Shown here one piece after another: positions 1 to 7,085 of a stretch of DNA of 28,939 nucleotides (its first letter is position 1; the number at the start of each line of letters is the position of its first letter). Source of the stretch: KLAP211 sp964650085 (lineage in GTDB: Bacteria > Patescibacteriota > Dojkabacteria > J137). Below the pieces are notes generated by a model, which saw nothing but the letters and a program-made list of their open reading frames with translations, made no database searches and had not been told where the DNA came from. The stretch is from positions 1 through 28,939 of the forward strand of contig CAZYSE010000009.1 of NCBI GenBank assembly GCA_964650085.1, in the 5' to 3' direction. Both the position numbers and the translations under genes were made by a program.

Positions 1-482
1 CTAACGGTATTAAGTTCTTTAAACTTTGATTTTGTAAGAATATCCCCAAACGATGTCTTCAAAGTCATTCCCTTTGGCGTTCGCCAATAAATAAGAAATT
101 TTCCTGCTTTTACTTCCTCCAGTTTATCGTCAACTTCCGCTTCGCTTAGAATTTCTTCTGCAATATCTTTGCTCAAGAAAATAACGTAAGCGTGGTTCTT
201 TTCATCACGCTTGAAGGGATAATTATTTATAACCTCCTGAAGATCGGCGATTTCTTTTACAATAACTTTTGCTGGATAACTGAATGTTTGAGTCAAAGCT
301 TCTTCGATTTTCTTTGTTGCCTTGGCGATTGATAGTTCGGAATCGAATTTTACATTACCGGAGTTGAGTAGGGTGGAGACGTCTTTAAAACCTGCTTCTT
401 CAAAGCATTTTTTTAAATCTGCCATTTTTATGTTTCTTCCTCCTACGTTTATGCCTCGTAGAAATGCTGCGTAATGTGTCAT
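1..482 (-). CDS. DUF1697 family protein, 3' end outside window
   Basis: Reading the minus strand from the ATG at 482 gives an open frame of 160 codons to the window edge. It begins MTHYAAFLRGINVGGRNIKM and continues with LLNSGNVKFDS. The N-terminal YAAFLRGINVGG and SGNV(K/L)F motifs are the signature of the DUF1697 family (about 170-180 residues), so only the last few residues are missing. An internal ATG at residue 20 is not the start, because the family motif lies upstream of it. The biochemical role of DUF1697 is unknown. It stands alone on this strand, divergent from the tRNA-Ser, with a palindromic repeat between them. Confidence 0.85.
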   Translation of the reverse strand, partial: MTHYAAFLRGINVGGRNIKMADLKKCFEEAGFKDVSTLLNSGNVKFDSELSIAKATKKIEEALTQTFSYPAKVIVKEIADLQEVINNYPFKRDEKNHAYVIFLSKDIAEEILSEAEVDDKLEEVKAGKFLIYWRTPKGMTLKTSFGDILTKSKFKELNTV

Positions 483-518
483 GAGTGAATTATATCAAGA
501 AACAAATTTCTTGAGACT

Positions 519-602
519 ACAACTCCCCTGTCTCCGCTAACGCGGATCCTTCCCCTCTTAAATTAAGAGGGGAAAGTTCAGTTTACTGAACAGGGGAGTT
601 GT
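519..602. repeat. Palindromic repeat, complete copy A (outer stem plus three hairpins)
   Basis: Outer arms ACAACTCCCCTG (519-530) and CAGGGGAGTTGT (591-602) are perfect 12-bp inverted repeats. Inside lie three successive hairpins: TCCGC/GCGGA (loop TAAC, 533-546), TTCCCCTCTTAA/TTAAGAGGGGAA (550-574), and GTTCAGT/ACTGAAC (loop TT, 576-591, sharing one base with the outer arm). The single-strand form would be a four-way junction. Sequence and layout recur at 5921-5960 and 6210-6294. There is no ORF inside. It resembles REP/BIME or MITE-type non-autonomous elements, and mobility is inference. Confidence 0.88.
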
Positions 603-636
603 CGTAACCGAAGCTTTTATTACTTCGCCTCACTCG

Positions 637-645
637 TGATATAAT
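637..645 (+). promoter_or_regulatory. Extended -10 promoter for tRNA-Ser
   Basis: TGATATAAT gives a TG motif plus a perfect TATAAT at 640-645, about 12 bases before the mature tRNA 5' end. No clear -35 is seen. The same nine bases recur at 20411 and 21172. Confidence 0.6.
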
Positions 646-657
646 TCGATGACTAAT

Positions 658-745
658 GGAGAGGTACTCAAGTGGTCAAGAGGGCACATTGCTAACGTGT
701 TAGTAGGCCAAAAGCCTAGCGCGGGTTCGACTCCCGCTCTCTCCG
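658..745 (+). tRNA. tRNA-Ser, anticodon GCU
   Basis: A class II tRNA of 88 bases with a long variable arm (stem AGGC/GCCT). The acceptor stem GGAGAGG (658-664) pairs with TCTCTCC (738-744) with one G-U pair, and the discriminator is G745. The T arm is GCGGG-TTCGACT-CCCGC. The anticodon loop TTGCTAA places GCT at 691-693, reading AGC/AGU serine codons. The anticodon stem has one A-C mismatch next to the loop and a G-U at the far end. CCA is not encoded. Confidence 0.95.
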
Positions 746-759
746 TTTATTAAAACAAT

Positions 760-1026
760 ATGGAACCAGTCAAAGTAAAAGCATACGGATTAATTGAACT
801 TACAAAGAAGCAGTATCTAACAATACAAGCTATTGGGTTCTCATTAATGATCGTACTTTTCGTCGGCTCATTTTTCATTACCCTAAAACGCTTTCCTGTA
901 GACACTATTAGACTGATAATTGGAGGTGTAGTGATCTTGGAGATTGCAGAGACTTACTTCATGATGCGAGCTTTCAGGCGTAAAGAAGCGAGTGCATCTA
1001 ATTCTTCAACCCCTGAATTAAGCTAA
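760..1026 (+). CDS. Small two-helix membrane protein, unknown
   Basis: 88 residues starting MEPVKVKAYGLIELTKKQYL. There are two hydrophobic spans, about residues 24-41 (IQAIGFSLMIVLFVGSFFI region) and 50-68 (IRLIIGGVVILEIAETYF region), followed by a basic and serine-rich tail. This is a likely hairpin membrane protein with a charged cytoplasmic tail. I recognise no family. It starts 14 bases after the tRNA with no ribosome binding site visible, so it may be read through from the tRNA promoter. It converges on the next gene with only two bases between the stops. Confidence 0.6.
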   Translation: MEPVKVKAYGLIELTKKQYLTIQAIGFSLMIVLFVGSFFITLKRFPVDTIRLIIGGVVILEIAETYFMMRAFRRKEASASNSSTPELS

Positions 1027-1028
1027 GC

Positions 1029-2168
1029 TTATTCTACAACTTCCTCATCGATTAAATAATCTCTGTAGAACTCCTTAAAGGATTCATTGCTAGTTAGTTC
1101 AATAGCTTTAGCTATCATTTTATTTGAAAGCTCAGGGTTTACTTCACAACTCACCAGATATGAGCCAGCATTACCGTAGTATGTTGATAGATCCTCGTCA
1201 CCTAACATAGCTCCCATTCTAAGATTACTTAAATGGATTGAAAGTCGATTTACCTCATCACATTCATCAAAGTAATGTGCATTAATTATTTGGTTGCCAA
1301 TAACAGCTGGGTTATTTGGAGATTTTTCTAAAACTGCTGCACAGACTTCGTATGGTTCGTAAGTGTAAAGTGCTTCTGTGTAGACGTAACACCTATATGC
1401 GTTAATGAACAATGATTCAGGACTTTTTCTATGTGCTTCGTCTATGTACTTTCTCGCTGTAATATAGTCGGATTGAACCATAGCTGTCGCTGCTTTATAG
1501 TAATCAGGAGTACCAAGATCGAAGATATCAATTTGAGGTATTTCTGCAAGGGGGCCTTCTACGCCTGATAAAGACACATTTCTACTATTAAAGGATTCAA
1601 TTCGAGAATTTTCCTGCTCAGCTACATTATTCACTATAGCTACACCAGCTAATACAATTACTGTTGTAGAAATTAAAACTGTTAGTACATAAGCAATCCA
1701 GAAAGTGATTAGTTTCTTTCTTGAAGTTTTAGATTTAATAACAATAGTTTTTGCAATTTGATCATGTACGCCCTGTTTAGACTTTGATAGGAGCATAATG
1801 AAAAGAGACGCTACTAATCCAAACACCCCAAAGAAAGCTGTTAAAGTCAGTAAAGTCAAAGATCTGACAATTAAATGTGTAATCCTAACTTGACCGCCGT
1901 CTAGCTTAGCTATTCGTGTATTCATTAGGGCTTTTCCAATAGTCTTACCAGTAGTAAACCATGGCAAAAGAATAGTAAACAATATGTCTACTAGCACTCT
2001 AGTACCTAAGTAACAACAGAACCCCAAAACGATAAGCAAAAACAAATCTGACACCCTAAATAGTGCAAATATTGCAGCAACGGTTGCATAACTAATAAAT
2101 TCCAACAACATCGAATCTAGAAGATATCCAAATACACGTTGTCTTATACTTGCAAGTTGGTAGTTCAT
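1029..2168 (-). CDS. RDD-family membrane protein with C-terminal extension
   Basis: 379 residues. The first 150 match the RDD fold: an early arginine in IRQRVFGYLLDSMLLE, an Asp in the first helix, and GKTIGKALMNTRIAKLDGG followed by a second hydrophobic pair. RDD proteins are polytopic and mostly uncharacterised, with some linked to ion exchange. A further transmembrane segment lies at about residues 155-178 (WIAYVLTVLISTTVIVLAG). The last 190 residues are soluble and helical, with TPR-like features (TPDYYKAATAMVQSDYITAR, ARKYIDEAHRKSPESLFI). RDD plus a helical solenoid suggests a membrane-anchored protein-binding domain, which is inference. Confidence 0.8.
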   Translation of the reverse strand: MNYQLASIRQRVFGYLLDSMLLEFISYATVAAIFALFRVSDLFLLIVLGFCCYLGTRVLVDILFTILLPWFTTGKTIGKALMNTRIAKLDGGQVRITHLIVRSLTLLTLTAFFGVFGLVASLFIMLLSKSKQGVHDQIAKTIVIKSKTSRKKLITFWIAYVLTVLISTTVIVLAGVAIVNNVAEQENSRIESFNSRNVSLSGVEGPLAEIPQIDIFDLGTPDYYKAATAMVQSDYITARKYIDEAHRKSPESLFINAYRCYVYTEALYTYEPYEVCAAVLEKSPNNPAVIGNQIINAHYFDECDEVNRLSIHLSNLRMGAMLGDEDLSTYYGNAGSYLVSCEVNPELSNKMIAKAIELTSNESFKEFYRDYLIDEEVVE

Positions 2169-2249
2169 TTTTTTTGTTTAATAAATAGCTAGATTATAGC
2201 ACTAGTATATAACGCTGTACATTTATCAGCATCTATACAAACTAAACGA

Positions 2250-2996
2250 TTATTGTTTAGCTTTTCCAAACACAATACTCGCACATGCCCAATAAGCCAT
2301 ATTCAACATACCCCAGAAAATTATTACAGCCAAAGGGACTCCAAAAACACTTTCGGGAGGAAGATTTTTATAGAACCACAGCGGAAAAATTAAATTTATT
2401 AGCTCCCAAAAGAATCCAATAATAAATCCACTCACTAAAACTGAAAAGGGAGCAAGTATTCTTCCGTCAAAGACAGAAAGAATAGGTCCTTTAATTCCTC
2501 TGAACAAGTAAACTAAACAATCAAAAACAGTAAGGCCAGCTACAAATAAAGTAATGAGAAGTAACCACGTTATCGATTCTTTGTAGTAGTGATTTGAGTA
2601 TGCAACCGCCCAAACAACAGCAATAGAAATTACAAGAAGCGTAAAAGCTATCGATGAGTTCAATTTAATCCCCGACTTGTTCGTGGATCGTGGATTGTGA
2701 ATCTTGAAAGTTCTTAGAAGTTTAAAAAAGAAATTTAAAGTCTCGATCATGAGTGGAGTAGCAATAATGTATGTCGATAAGGCAATCGCAGCGTACTCTG
2801 CGGCATTGGAAGAATAATATTCCCAAAATCTAAAAATATAAACTCCTGCGAAATCAAAAAGCAGACTAATTACAACACCAACAACTAGTGCGATACGAAT
2901 GTAGTTCTTGTAGTCGTATTTTTTGTCAAAAATTCTCCAGCAGAATAAAACGGCGAATACAAAAAGAATGTGAGTAAAGCTGTATAGGTAAATCAT
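2250..2996 (-). CDS. Polytopic membrane protein, unknown
   Basis: 248 residues with about seven hydrophobic segments (for example YSFTHILFVFAVLFCW, IALVVGVVISLLFDFAG, SIAFTLLVISIAVVWAV, VLVSGFIIGFFWELINLI). Charged residues inside or next to the membrane (DFAG, FFWE, WEYY) could be functional. The layout recalls lycopene-cyclase-domain-like or other small seven-helix proteins, but I cannot assign a family. It is on the same strand as the RDD gene and 81 bases upstream of it, so the two may be co-transcribed. Confidence 0.65.
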   Translation of the reverse strand: MIYLYSFTHILFVFAVLFCWRIFDKKYDYKNYIRIALVVGVVISLLFDFAGVYIFRFWEYYSSNAAEYAAIALSTYIIATPLMIETLNFFFKLLRTFKIHNPRSTNKSGIKLNSSIAFTLLVISIAVVWAVAYSNHYYKESITWLLLITLFVAGLTVFDCLVYLFRGIKGPILSVFDGRILAPFSVLVSGFIIGFFWELINLIFPLWFYKNLPPESVFGVPLAVIIFWGMLNMAYWACASIVFGKAKQ

Positions 2997-3039
2997 AAAA
3001 TGATTCTACAAGATTAAGGATTCTATTTAAAGTGCGGGT

Positions 3040-3069
3040 TTGACAGAATTAAAACTTCTCAAATATACT
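3040..3069 (+). promoter_or_regulatory. Promoter, TTGACA-18-TATACT
   Basis: TTGACA (3040-3045) and TATACT (3064-3069) are separated by 18 bases. It is placed in the divergent gap ahead of the 3171 gene and predicts a transcript start near 3076 with a leader of about 95 bases. Confidence 0.55.
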
Positions 3070-3170
3070 AATAAGATGAAATACAAAAACCGATCAACCA
3101 CTTCTGCATAAGCTTGCGTTAGCCAAGTAATTTTCTCATCCCTATTATTTAAATAGTTAAAATTTTACGT

Positions 3171-3479
3171 ATGTCAGACATTTTTGAGATGGATAAACAC
3201 GCACAGCTTTTAGGCTATGCATCATTAAGCGATCAAATAGAGTACGCTTCCAAAGCAGCAAATATCATAGGTAACTTGATAAACATTTTAGTTCGTAGCG
3301 GGTTTTTCAACGCTATACCTGCAATCGAAATAGTTTTAGCAAGACTACCGAATCTTCGACAAGAAGTAGGTGCAGATGCCGAGCAATTTTTTAGCCCGGA
3401 AAATCTCCAGGTAGTTTTGTCGCGGTTGGACAAGTCCTCAATCGAAGGAATTTTTGCGGATCTAAACATTGAAATGTAA
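3171..3479 (+). CDS. Unknown small helical protein
   Basis: 102 residues, MSDIFEMDKHAQLLGYASLS onward, predicted mostly helical and mildly acidic, with no cysteines, no membrane span and no motif I know. The central stretch IIGNLINILVRSGFF is amphipathic or hydrophobic and could support oligomer packing. It has its own consensus promoter and is followed by a GC-rich hairpin. A frame on the opposite strand (3233-3565) overlaps it but is less plausible. Confidence 0.5.
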   Translation: MSDIFEMDKHAQLLGYASLSDQIEYASKAANIIGNLINILVRSGFFNAIPAIEIVLARLPNLRQEVGADAEQFFSPENLQVVLSRLDKSSIEGIFADLNIEM

Positions 3480-3485
3480 AAATTT

Positions 3486-3507
3486 GCGGGTGGCGTTTGT
3501 CGCCCGC
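3486..3507 (+). terminator. Possible terminator hairpin
   Basis: GCGGG (3486-3490) pairs with CCCGC (3503-3507) just after the stop of the 3171 gene. There is no good T tract after it, so it is a weak candidate. Confidence 0.25.
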
Positions 3508-3553
3508 ATCTTGCTAGAATATAAAAAGTATTTAAAACTAGAAAGCCAATATT

Positions 3554-4249
3554 ATGATATACCACGGAATAAACTACATACCCAATCCTTCAAACGATCT
3601 GCTAAACATCGCTCAGGATTTGGCAGTTCAGTCTATAAGTAAATTTTCGTCTCCAGATGTTAAATTTGTATCACTCCAATTCAGAGGTGAAGACGCAGCC
3701 CCTAATGCCGATATTAGTGTAGCTCTAGATCGTGATTCTTTGGGAATAACCGAAAGAAGGCTGCCTTTTGTTTTAGACATTTTTAACAATATAGCTAATC
3801 TCTGTACTGACAAGGATGACTGGATTGGATTTACAAACAGTGATATCGTAATAAAATCTGAAACTTTTTACTCTGAGATAAGAAATTCAGCTAGCAAAGC
3901 ATTGCTATTTAACAGAGTGGAAATACAGGATGTAGAACTTACTCGTGAATTAGATAAGTTTTTAAATTATTCAGGTAAGCCCAATCCGTTTAATGGCCGG
4001 GATGGCTTTTTCTTTCGTAAAGAAATTTGGGATATAATAAAAACAAAATTACCAGATTACATAATTGCCGAACCTCGTTGGGATATTGGGTTTATTAAAT
4101 TATTGAAAGAATACGACCCTAAAGTTGTGGAGAATCAAATTTACCACTATTCTCACCCATATCGCTGGAAAGAAAACACACCTGGAGCGATTTATAATAA
4201 TAGCTTGTTTGTAAAACAAAAAGCCGAAGCAATTAATAACCAGATATAG
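3554..4249 (+). CDS. Unknown protein, possibly glycosyltransferase-like
   Basis: 231 residues. DDWIGFTNSDIVI (about residues 92-104) has the look of the acidic metal/nucleotide-sugar motif of GT-A glycosyltransferases, and FNGRDGFFFRKEIWD and EPRWDIGF fit a family that compares hydrophobic cores around conserved Asp/Trp. I cannot name a family, so the enzyme call is inference. It has no signal peptide or membrane span. The start ATG is preceded by an AT-rich stretch with TAGAAT and no Shine-Dalgarno. The next gene begins 17 bases after its stop. Confidence 0.6.
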   Translation: MIYHGINYIPNPSNDLLNIAQDLAVQSISKFSSPDVKFVSLQFRGEDAAPNADISVALDRDSLGITERRLPFVLDIFNNIANLCTDKDDWIGFTNSDIVIKSETFYSEIRNSASKALLFNRVEIQDVELTRELDKFLNYSGKPNPFNGRDGFFFRKEIWDIIKTKLPDYIIAEPRWDIGFIKLLKEYDPKVVENQIYHYSHPYRWKENTPGAIYNNSLFVKQKAEAINNQI

Positions 4250-4266
4250 CGAGTTGTTTAAACTGT

Positions 4267-4956
4267 ATGACAGCTAAAGAATTCATTTCCAAACTTGAAA
4301 AACTAAAATCAGCAGCCGACCTAAAAAAGTACGAAAAGTTTTTTGACGTAAAAAAGCTCAAGATGATTGGCGTGAGAATGGGTTCAATATTCAAACTAGC
4401 GAAAGAATATTCTGCCATGGATTTAAAGGAAGTTGAACAATTATTAAAAAGTGACATTCATGAAGTTAAAGTTGGTGCTGTTTCGATTCTAGATTACAAA
4501 GCTCGTGATAAGAAATCTTCTGAGGAAGAAAAGGAAAAAGTTTTCGATTTATACATAAAAATGCACGATCGAATTAACACCTGGGATTTAGTCGACCGTT
4601 CAGCAATTTATGTAGTTGGAGGATGTTTAGCAGATAGGAAACGCGATATTCTTTATAAACTCGCAAAATCAAAATTAATGGCAGAAAGACGAACTGCAAT
4701 TGTGGCGACTGCGTATTTTATGATGAAATTAAATCAGACAGAAGACACCTTCAAGCTCGCAGAAATTTTATTGAATGATGATGAAGATTTAATACATAAA
4801 GCCGTTGGTTGGATGTTGCGAATTGCTGGTGGCGTTGACGAAAAAGGGCTCTTATCCTTTTTAGATAGACACGCTAACAAAATGCCACGAGTAATGTTGC
4901 GATATTCAGTAGAGAAGTTTGATAAGAAGAAGAAAGATTACTACATGAAGTTGTAA
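4267..4956 (+). CDS. AlkD-type DNA alkylation repair glycosylase
   Basis: 229 residues built of HEAT-like helical repeats (PF08713). AlkD removes N3- and N7-alkylated purines from DNA without flipping the base into a pocket. The Bacillus cereus enzyme uses Trp109, Asp113, Arg148 and Trp187. Here TWDLVD supplies Trp106 and Asp110 with the same spacing, ERRTAIVAT supplies an arginine in the right region, and GWMLRIAG supplies Trp182. HEVKVGAVSILDY is the usual second-repeat signature. The length is normal for the family. It lies in a same-strand run with the gene before and the membrane protein after. Confidence 0.85.
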   Translation: MTAKEFISKLEKLKSAADLKKYEKFFDVKKLKMIGVRMGSIFKLAKEYSAMDLKEVEQLLKSDIHEVKVGAVSILDYKARDKKSSEEEKEKVFDLYIKMHDRINTWDLVDRSAIYVVGGCLADRKRDILYKLAKSKLMAERRTAIVATAYFMMKLNQTEDTFKLAEILLNDDEDLIHKAVGWMLRIAGGVDEKGLLSFLDRHANKMPRVMLRYSVEKFDKKKKDYYMKL

Positions 4957-4963
4957 TGGTACA

Positions 4964-5260
4964 ATGAATTCATCTTACTTATTAACTTCTATTATGGATA
5001 CTCCAATAAAGAAAGTAATTGCTTTTATAGCTGTTCTAATAGTAGGAGTTTTAGTTGGATTAGCAATACCATCCATAATTCAAAAATCACAAGACTTTGA
5101 TAACTACGCAAAAGCACGAGAAGCAGCTCCAGATAAAGAAGAATTCGATAGAAACTTCGACGCAATGGTTGAATGGTTTGATGATTACAGACGAGATAAT
5201 CCAGGAGCAACCGATGAAGACGCTCAGGAAGCATTTGAAGAATTATGGAGTCAAAACTAG
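4964..5260 (+). CDS. Membrane-anchored acidic small protein, unknown
   Basis: 98 residues from the first ATG. One hydrophobic span, KVIAFIAVLIVGVLVGLAI, is followed by a strongly acidic soluble tail rich in Asp/Glu and Arg. The better start is probably the ATG at 4994 (MDTPIKKVIAF). It gives a classic positively charged membrane anchor, and the first ATG overlaps an extended -10 box, TGGTACAAT at 4957-4965, whose transcript would begin near 4972. I see no family. The soluble part is periplasmic or extracellular if the anchor is N-in. Confidence 0.6.
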   Translation: MNSSYLLTSIMDTPIKKVIAFIAVLIVGVLVGLAIPSIIQKSQDFDNYAKAREAAPDKEEFDRNFDAMVEWFDDYRRDNPGATDEDAQEAFEELWSQN

Positions 5261-5288
5261 TACTGTATTCGACTTGCCGTTATACAAT

Positions 5289-5921
5289 ATGAGACTAGCA
5301 TTATTTTCACAGCTCTTAATAGAAGAACATAAAAAAGTACTTGCTCAACTTTTAAGCAAACCTTTTGATCAGGTTAAATTTCTTTACATAAACACTCCAG
5401 GAAACTACAAGCCTTACAAATCTAAATGGATGACTGAAAGCGAAACTAGATGGAGAAGAATGTTTCCACAATTTCAAGAGTTCGATATAGAAAGAGCATA
5501 TCGCGTAGATCCAGCGTTTGATTTTAAAACTTTCCTCTCAGAATTTGATTTTGTTTTTGTAAGCGGTGGGAATACATTTATACTTTCTTACTGGATGCAG
5601 AAAACCGGTGTACGAGAAATTCTCAAGAACTTAATCATTGAAGATAAAGTAGTTTATGGAGGAGAGTCTGCTGGTGCTGTGTATGTAGCAAAGACCGTCG
5701 AATTTGCTTCAGACGTAGACGACCCCAACAAAGCACCAAAACAAATAGATGAAGGATTAGGAATCGTAGATTTTGCAATAGTTCCTCACTGGAATACGCC
5801 AGAACATCAAGAACTTTTAGAAGAAATGAAAAGAAAATATGATGAGAGCGGAGTGAAGACGTATACTTTAACAGACGAGCAAGGTTTATTTGTAAACGGT
5901 GAAGAAATCGTTCACATTTAA
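5289..5921 (+). CDS. Peptidase S51 (PepE-like) serine peptidase
   Basis: 210 residues from the ATG at 5289 (MRLALFSQLLIEEHKKVLAQ). Family S51 peptidases hydrolyse Asp-X dipeptides or cyanophycin-derived dipeptides in the cytoplasm using a Ser-His dyad. The nucleophile elbow GGESAGAV puts the serine at residue 127, and FAIVPHWN puts the histidine at 167, matching the Ser120/His157 spacing of Salmonella PepE approximately. FVSGGNTF is the conserved oxyanion-side motif. The frame stays open back to 5097, but that extension overlaps the preceding gene and lacks family sequence, so I reject it. The stop overlaps the first base of a palindromic repeat copy. Confidence 0.85.
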   Translation: MRLALFSQLLIEEHKKVLAQLLSKPFDQVKFLYINTPGNYKPYKSKWMTESETRWRRMFPQFQEFDIERAYRVDPAFDFKTFLSEFDFVFVSGGNTFILSYWMQKTGVREILKNLIIEDKVVYGGESAGAVYVAKTVEFASDVDDPNKAPKQIDEGLGIVDFAIVPHWNTPEHQELLEEMKRKYDESGVKTYTLTDEQGLFVNGEEIVHI

Positions 5922-5960
5922 CAACTCCCCTGTCCGCTAATGCGTCCTTTCCCCTCTTGA
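5921..5960. repeat. Palindromic repeat, left half only (copy B)
   Basis: This is almost identical to the left 40 bases of the 6210 copy: ACAACTCCCCTG, then CCGCTAATGCG (one change in the hairpin loop region), then CCTTTCCCCTCTTGA. The right half is absent and is replaced by unrelated AT-rich sequence, so the copy is truncated. It lies in the same orientation as copies A and C. Confidence 0.8.
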
Positions 5961-5973
5961 TTTATTCGTTAAT

Positions 5974-6003
5974 TTGCGTCTAACTAATACAGTTTTGTAA
6001 AAT
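5974..6003 (+). promoter_or_regulatory. Candidate promoter for the 57-residue gene
   Basis: TTGCGT (5974-5979), an 18-base spacer and TAAAAT (5998-6003), 26 bases before the ATG at 6030. The -35 is imperfect. Confidence 0.4.
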
Positions 6004-6029
6004 TAAATTGTATTTATTAATTTCATAAC

Positions 6030-6203
6030 ATGTTCAAGTTTTATAAGGCAGCACTTTACAAAGATGGAAAACTTCACGCAAAACCTACAATCCAAAAGGA
6101 ATGGTTAAACGATGAGGAATTTCTAGATTTTAAAACCCGAATGGAGCTAAAAGGACATTTGGTGGGTATAGATCAAATCGTTGTAGCTGAGTCACGACCT
6201 TAA
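6030..6203 (+). CDS. 57-residue protein between two repeat copies
   Basis: ATG at 6030 to TAA at 6201-6203 encodes MFKFYKAALYKDGKLHAKPT, then QKEWLNDEEFLDFKTRMELK and a short GHLVGIDQIVVAESRP tail. Composition and codon use look like the surrounding genes, and a plausible promoter lies upstream. I recognise no family. The KDGKL...ELKGHLVGIDQIVV pattern suggests a small alpha/beta domain. It sits exactly between truncated repeat copy B and complete copy C, and its stop is six bases from the start of copy C. Confidence 0.55.
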   Translation: MFKFYKAALYKDGKLHAKPTIQKEWLNDEEFLDFKTRMELKGHLVGIDQIVVAESRP

Positions 6204-6209
6204 GTTTTC

Positions 6210-6294
6210 AACTCCCCTGTCCGCTAACGCGTCCTTTCCCCTCTTGAATCAAGAGGGGAAAATTTGGACAACTTGTTGTTCAAATAGGGGAGTT
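6210..6294. repeat. Palindromic repeat, complete copy C
   Basis: Outer arms AACTCCCCT (6210-6218) and AGGGGAGTT (6286-6294). Inside are CGC-TAAC-GCG, then TTTCCCCTCTTG/CAAGAGGGGAAA (6235-6261, loop AAT), then TTGGACAAC/GTTGTTCAA with a TT loop and one G-T pair. The third hairpin has a different sequence from copy A but the same place and the same TT loop, so structure is kept while sequence changes. The right arm is followed at once by TATACT (6299-6304) and the start of the DUF559 gene. Confidence 0.88.
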
Positions 6295-6309
6295 TAGATA
6301 TACTTCCGC

Positions 6310-6669
6310 ATGCAGATAATGAATAACTCTAAACTGAAAGAAAGACGAAGAACACTTCGTAGAACTTCAACTGATGCAGAAGTTAAATTGTGGAGTAAAC
6401 TAAGAAATAAACAATTACTCGGTTATAAATTCTTTCGTCAGTATTCAGTAAGCAATTTTATTGTTGATTTTTACTGTCCAGTAAAAAAGTTAGTTATCGA
6501 GCTCGATGGAAGTCAACATGCTGAGGATCAAACGGTGCAGTATGACAAGCAAAGAACACTTCAACTAGAAGCTTTAAATATCAAGATCATAAGGTTTTGG
6601 AATACAGACGTGACTTCCAATCTGAATTTGGTGTTAGAAAAGATTTCCAGTACACTCGAGCTTACTTAA
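6310..6669 (+). CDS. DUF559 endonuclease-like protein (VSR / PD-(D/E)XK fold)
   Basis: 119 residues. The architecture RRTLRRTSTDAEVKLWSKLRN, GYKFFRQYSVSNFIVDFYC, KLVIELDGSQH, YDKQRTLQLEALNIKIIRFWN is the standard DUF559 (PF04480) pattern, related to the very-short-patch-repair endonuclease. Likely catalytic residues are Asp53, Glu64 (in IELDG) and His70, and the family is expected to bind a metal and nick DNA. No cognate methylase is nearby. The ATG at 6310 sits 6 bases after TATACT, so the message may be leaderless; MNNSKLKERR at 6319 is an alternative. Repeat arms flank the gene on both sides, which suggests a link between enzyme and repeat. Confidence 0.88.
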   Translation: MQIMNNSKLKERRRTLRRTSTDAEVKLWSKLRNKQLLGYKFFRQYSVSNFIVDFYCPVKKLVIELDGSQHAEDQTVQYDKQRTLQLEALNIKIIRFWNTDVTSNLNLVLEKISSTLELT

Positions 6670-6687
6670 GCCTTGACTTAAATACAA

Positions 6688-6696
6688 AACTCCCCT
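6688..6696. repeat. Isolated repeat arm (copy D)
   Basis: AACTCCCCT recurs 18 bases after the DUF559 stop, in the left-arm orientation, within AAAACTCCCCTAAA. It is short, but it matches the arm exactly and places the endonuclease gene between two arms. Confidence 0.4.
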
Positions 6697-6707
6697 AAAC
6701 TGCTCTT

Positions 6708-7061
6708 ATGGACATATATTTAGTACTTTCCGAACAACGCAGAAGAGATATACTCGAGATTCTCGCCGAGAAGGGAAAGCTTGCTGCATCAACAATTTCA
6801 TCTTATTTTAAAGTTTCTCAAGCAGCAATTTCTCAACACCTAAAAGTTTTAAAAGACGCGGGTTTAGTAAAAGTTGAAAAAAAAGCTCAGCAAAGAATTT
6901 ACGAAATTAACCCAGAAAGATTAAAAGAAATCGAAGTCTGGTCAAGGAAAATGACATTAATGTGGGAGAAAAGATTTGATAAACTAGATCAACTTCTTCA
7001 GGAAGAGAAAAAAAGGAAAGCGAATCTATTACAACACCAACAATCGTCAGGAGGCGATTAA
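6708..7061 (+). CDS. ArsR-family winged-helix regulator
   Basis: 117 residues. The start MDIYLVLSEQRRRDILEILA is the dimer helix of the family. SYFKVSQAAISQHLKVLKDAG is the recognition helix-turn-helix, and VKVEKKAQQRIYEIN is the wing. No paired metal-binding cysteines are present, so this is the non-metal branch that typically sits upstream of AHSA1 (SRPBCC) and DUF1801 genes and represses its own operon. It is the first gene of a same-strand run of seven. The C-terminal tail is a charged coiled-coil-like stretch. Confidence 0.88.
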   Translation: MDIYLVLSEQRRRDILEILAEKGKLAASTISSYFKVSQAAISQHLKVLKDAGLVKVEKKAQQRIYEINPERLKEIEVWSRKMTLMWEKRFDKLDQLLQEEKKRKANLLQHQQSSGGD

Positions 7062-7085
7062 TTCTATATATTTATTCTCAAATTT

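Noticed and set aside
3076..3111. 11-codon frame MKYKNRSTTSA just after a good promoter
   Set aside because: Possible leader peptide, but it is too short to support and shows no attenuator-like codon run.
3233..3565. 110-residue minus-strand frame
   Set aside because: It overlaps the promoter-led 3171 gene and the following gene start; composition is that of an antisense shadow.
5097..5288. Upstream 64 codons of the S51 peptidase frame
   Set aside because: They overlap the preceding gene in another frame and lack peptidase family sequence; the ATG at 5289 gives a full-length enzyme.
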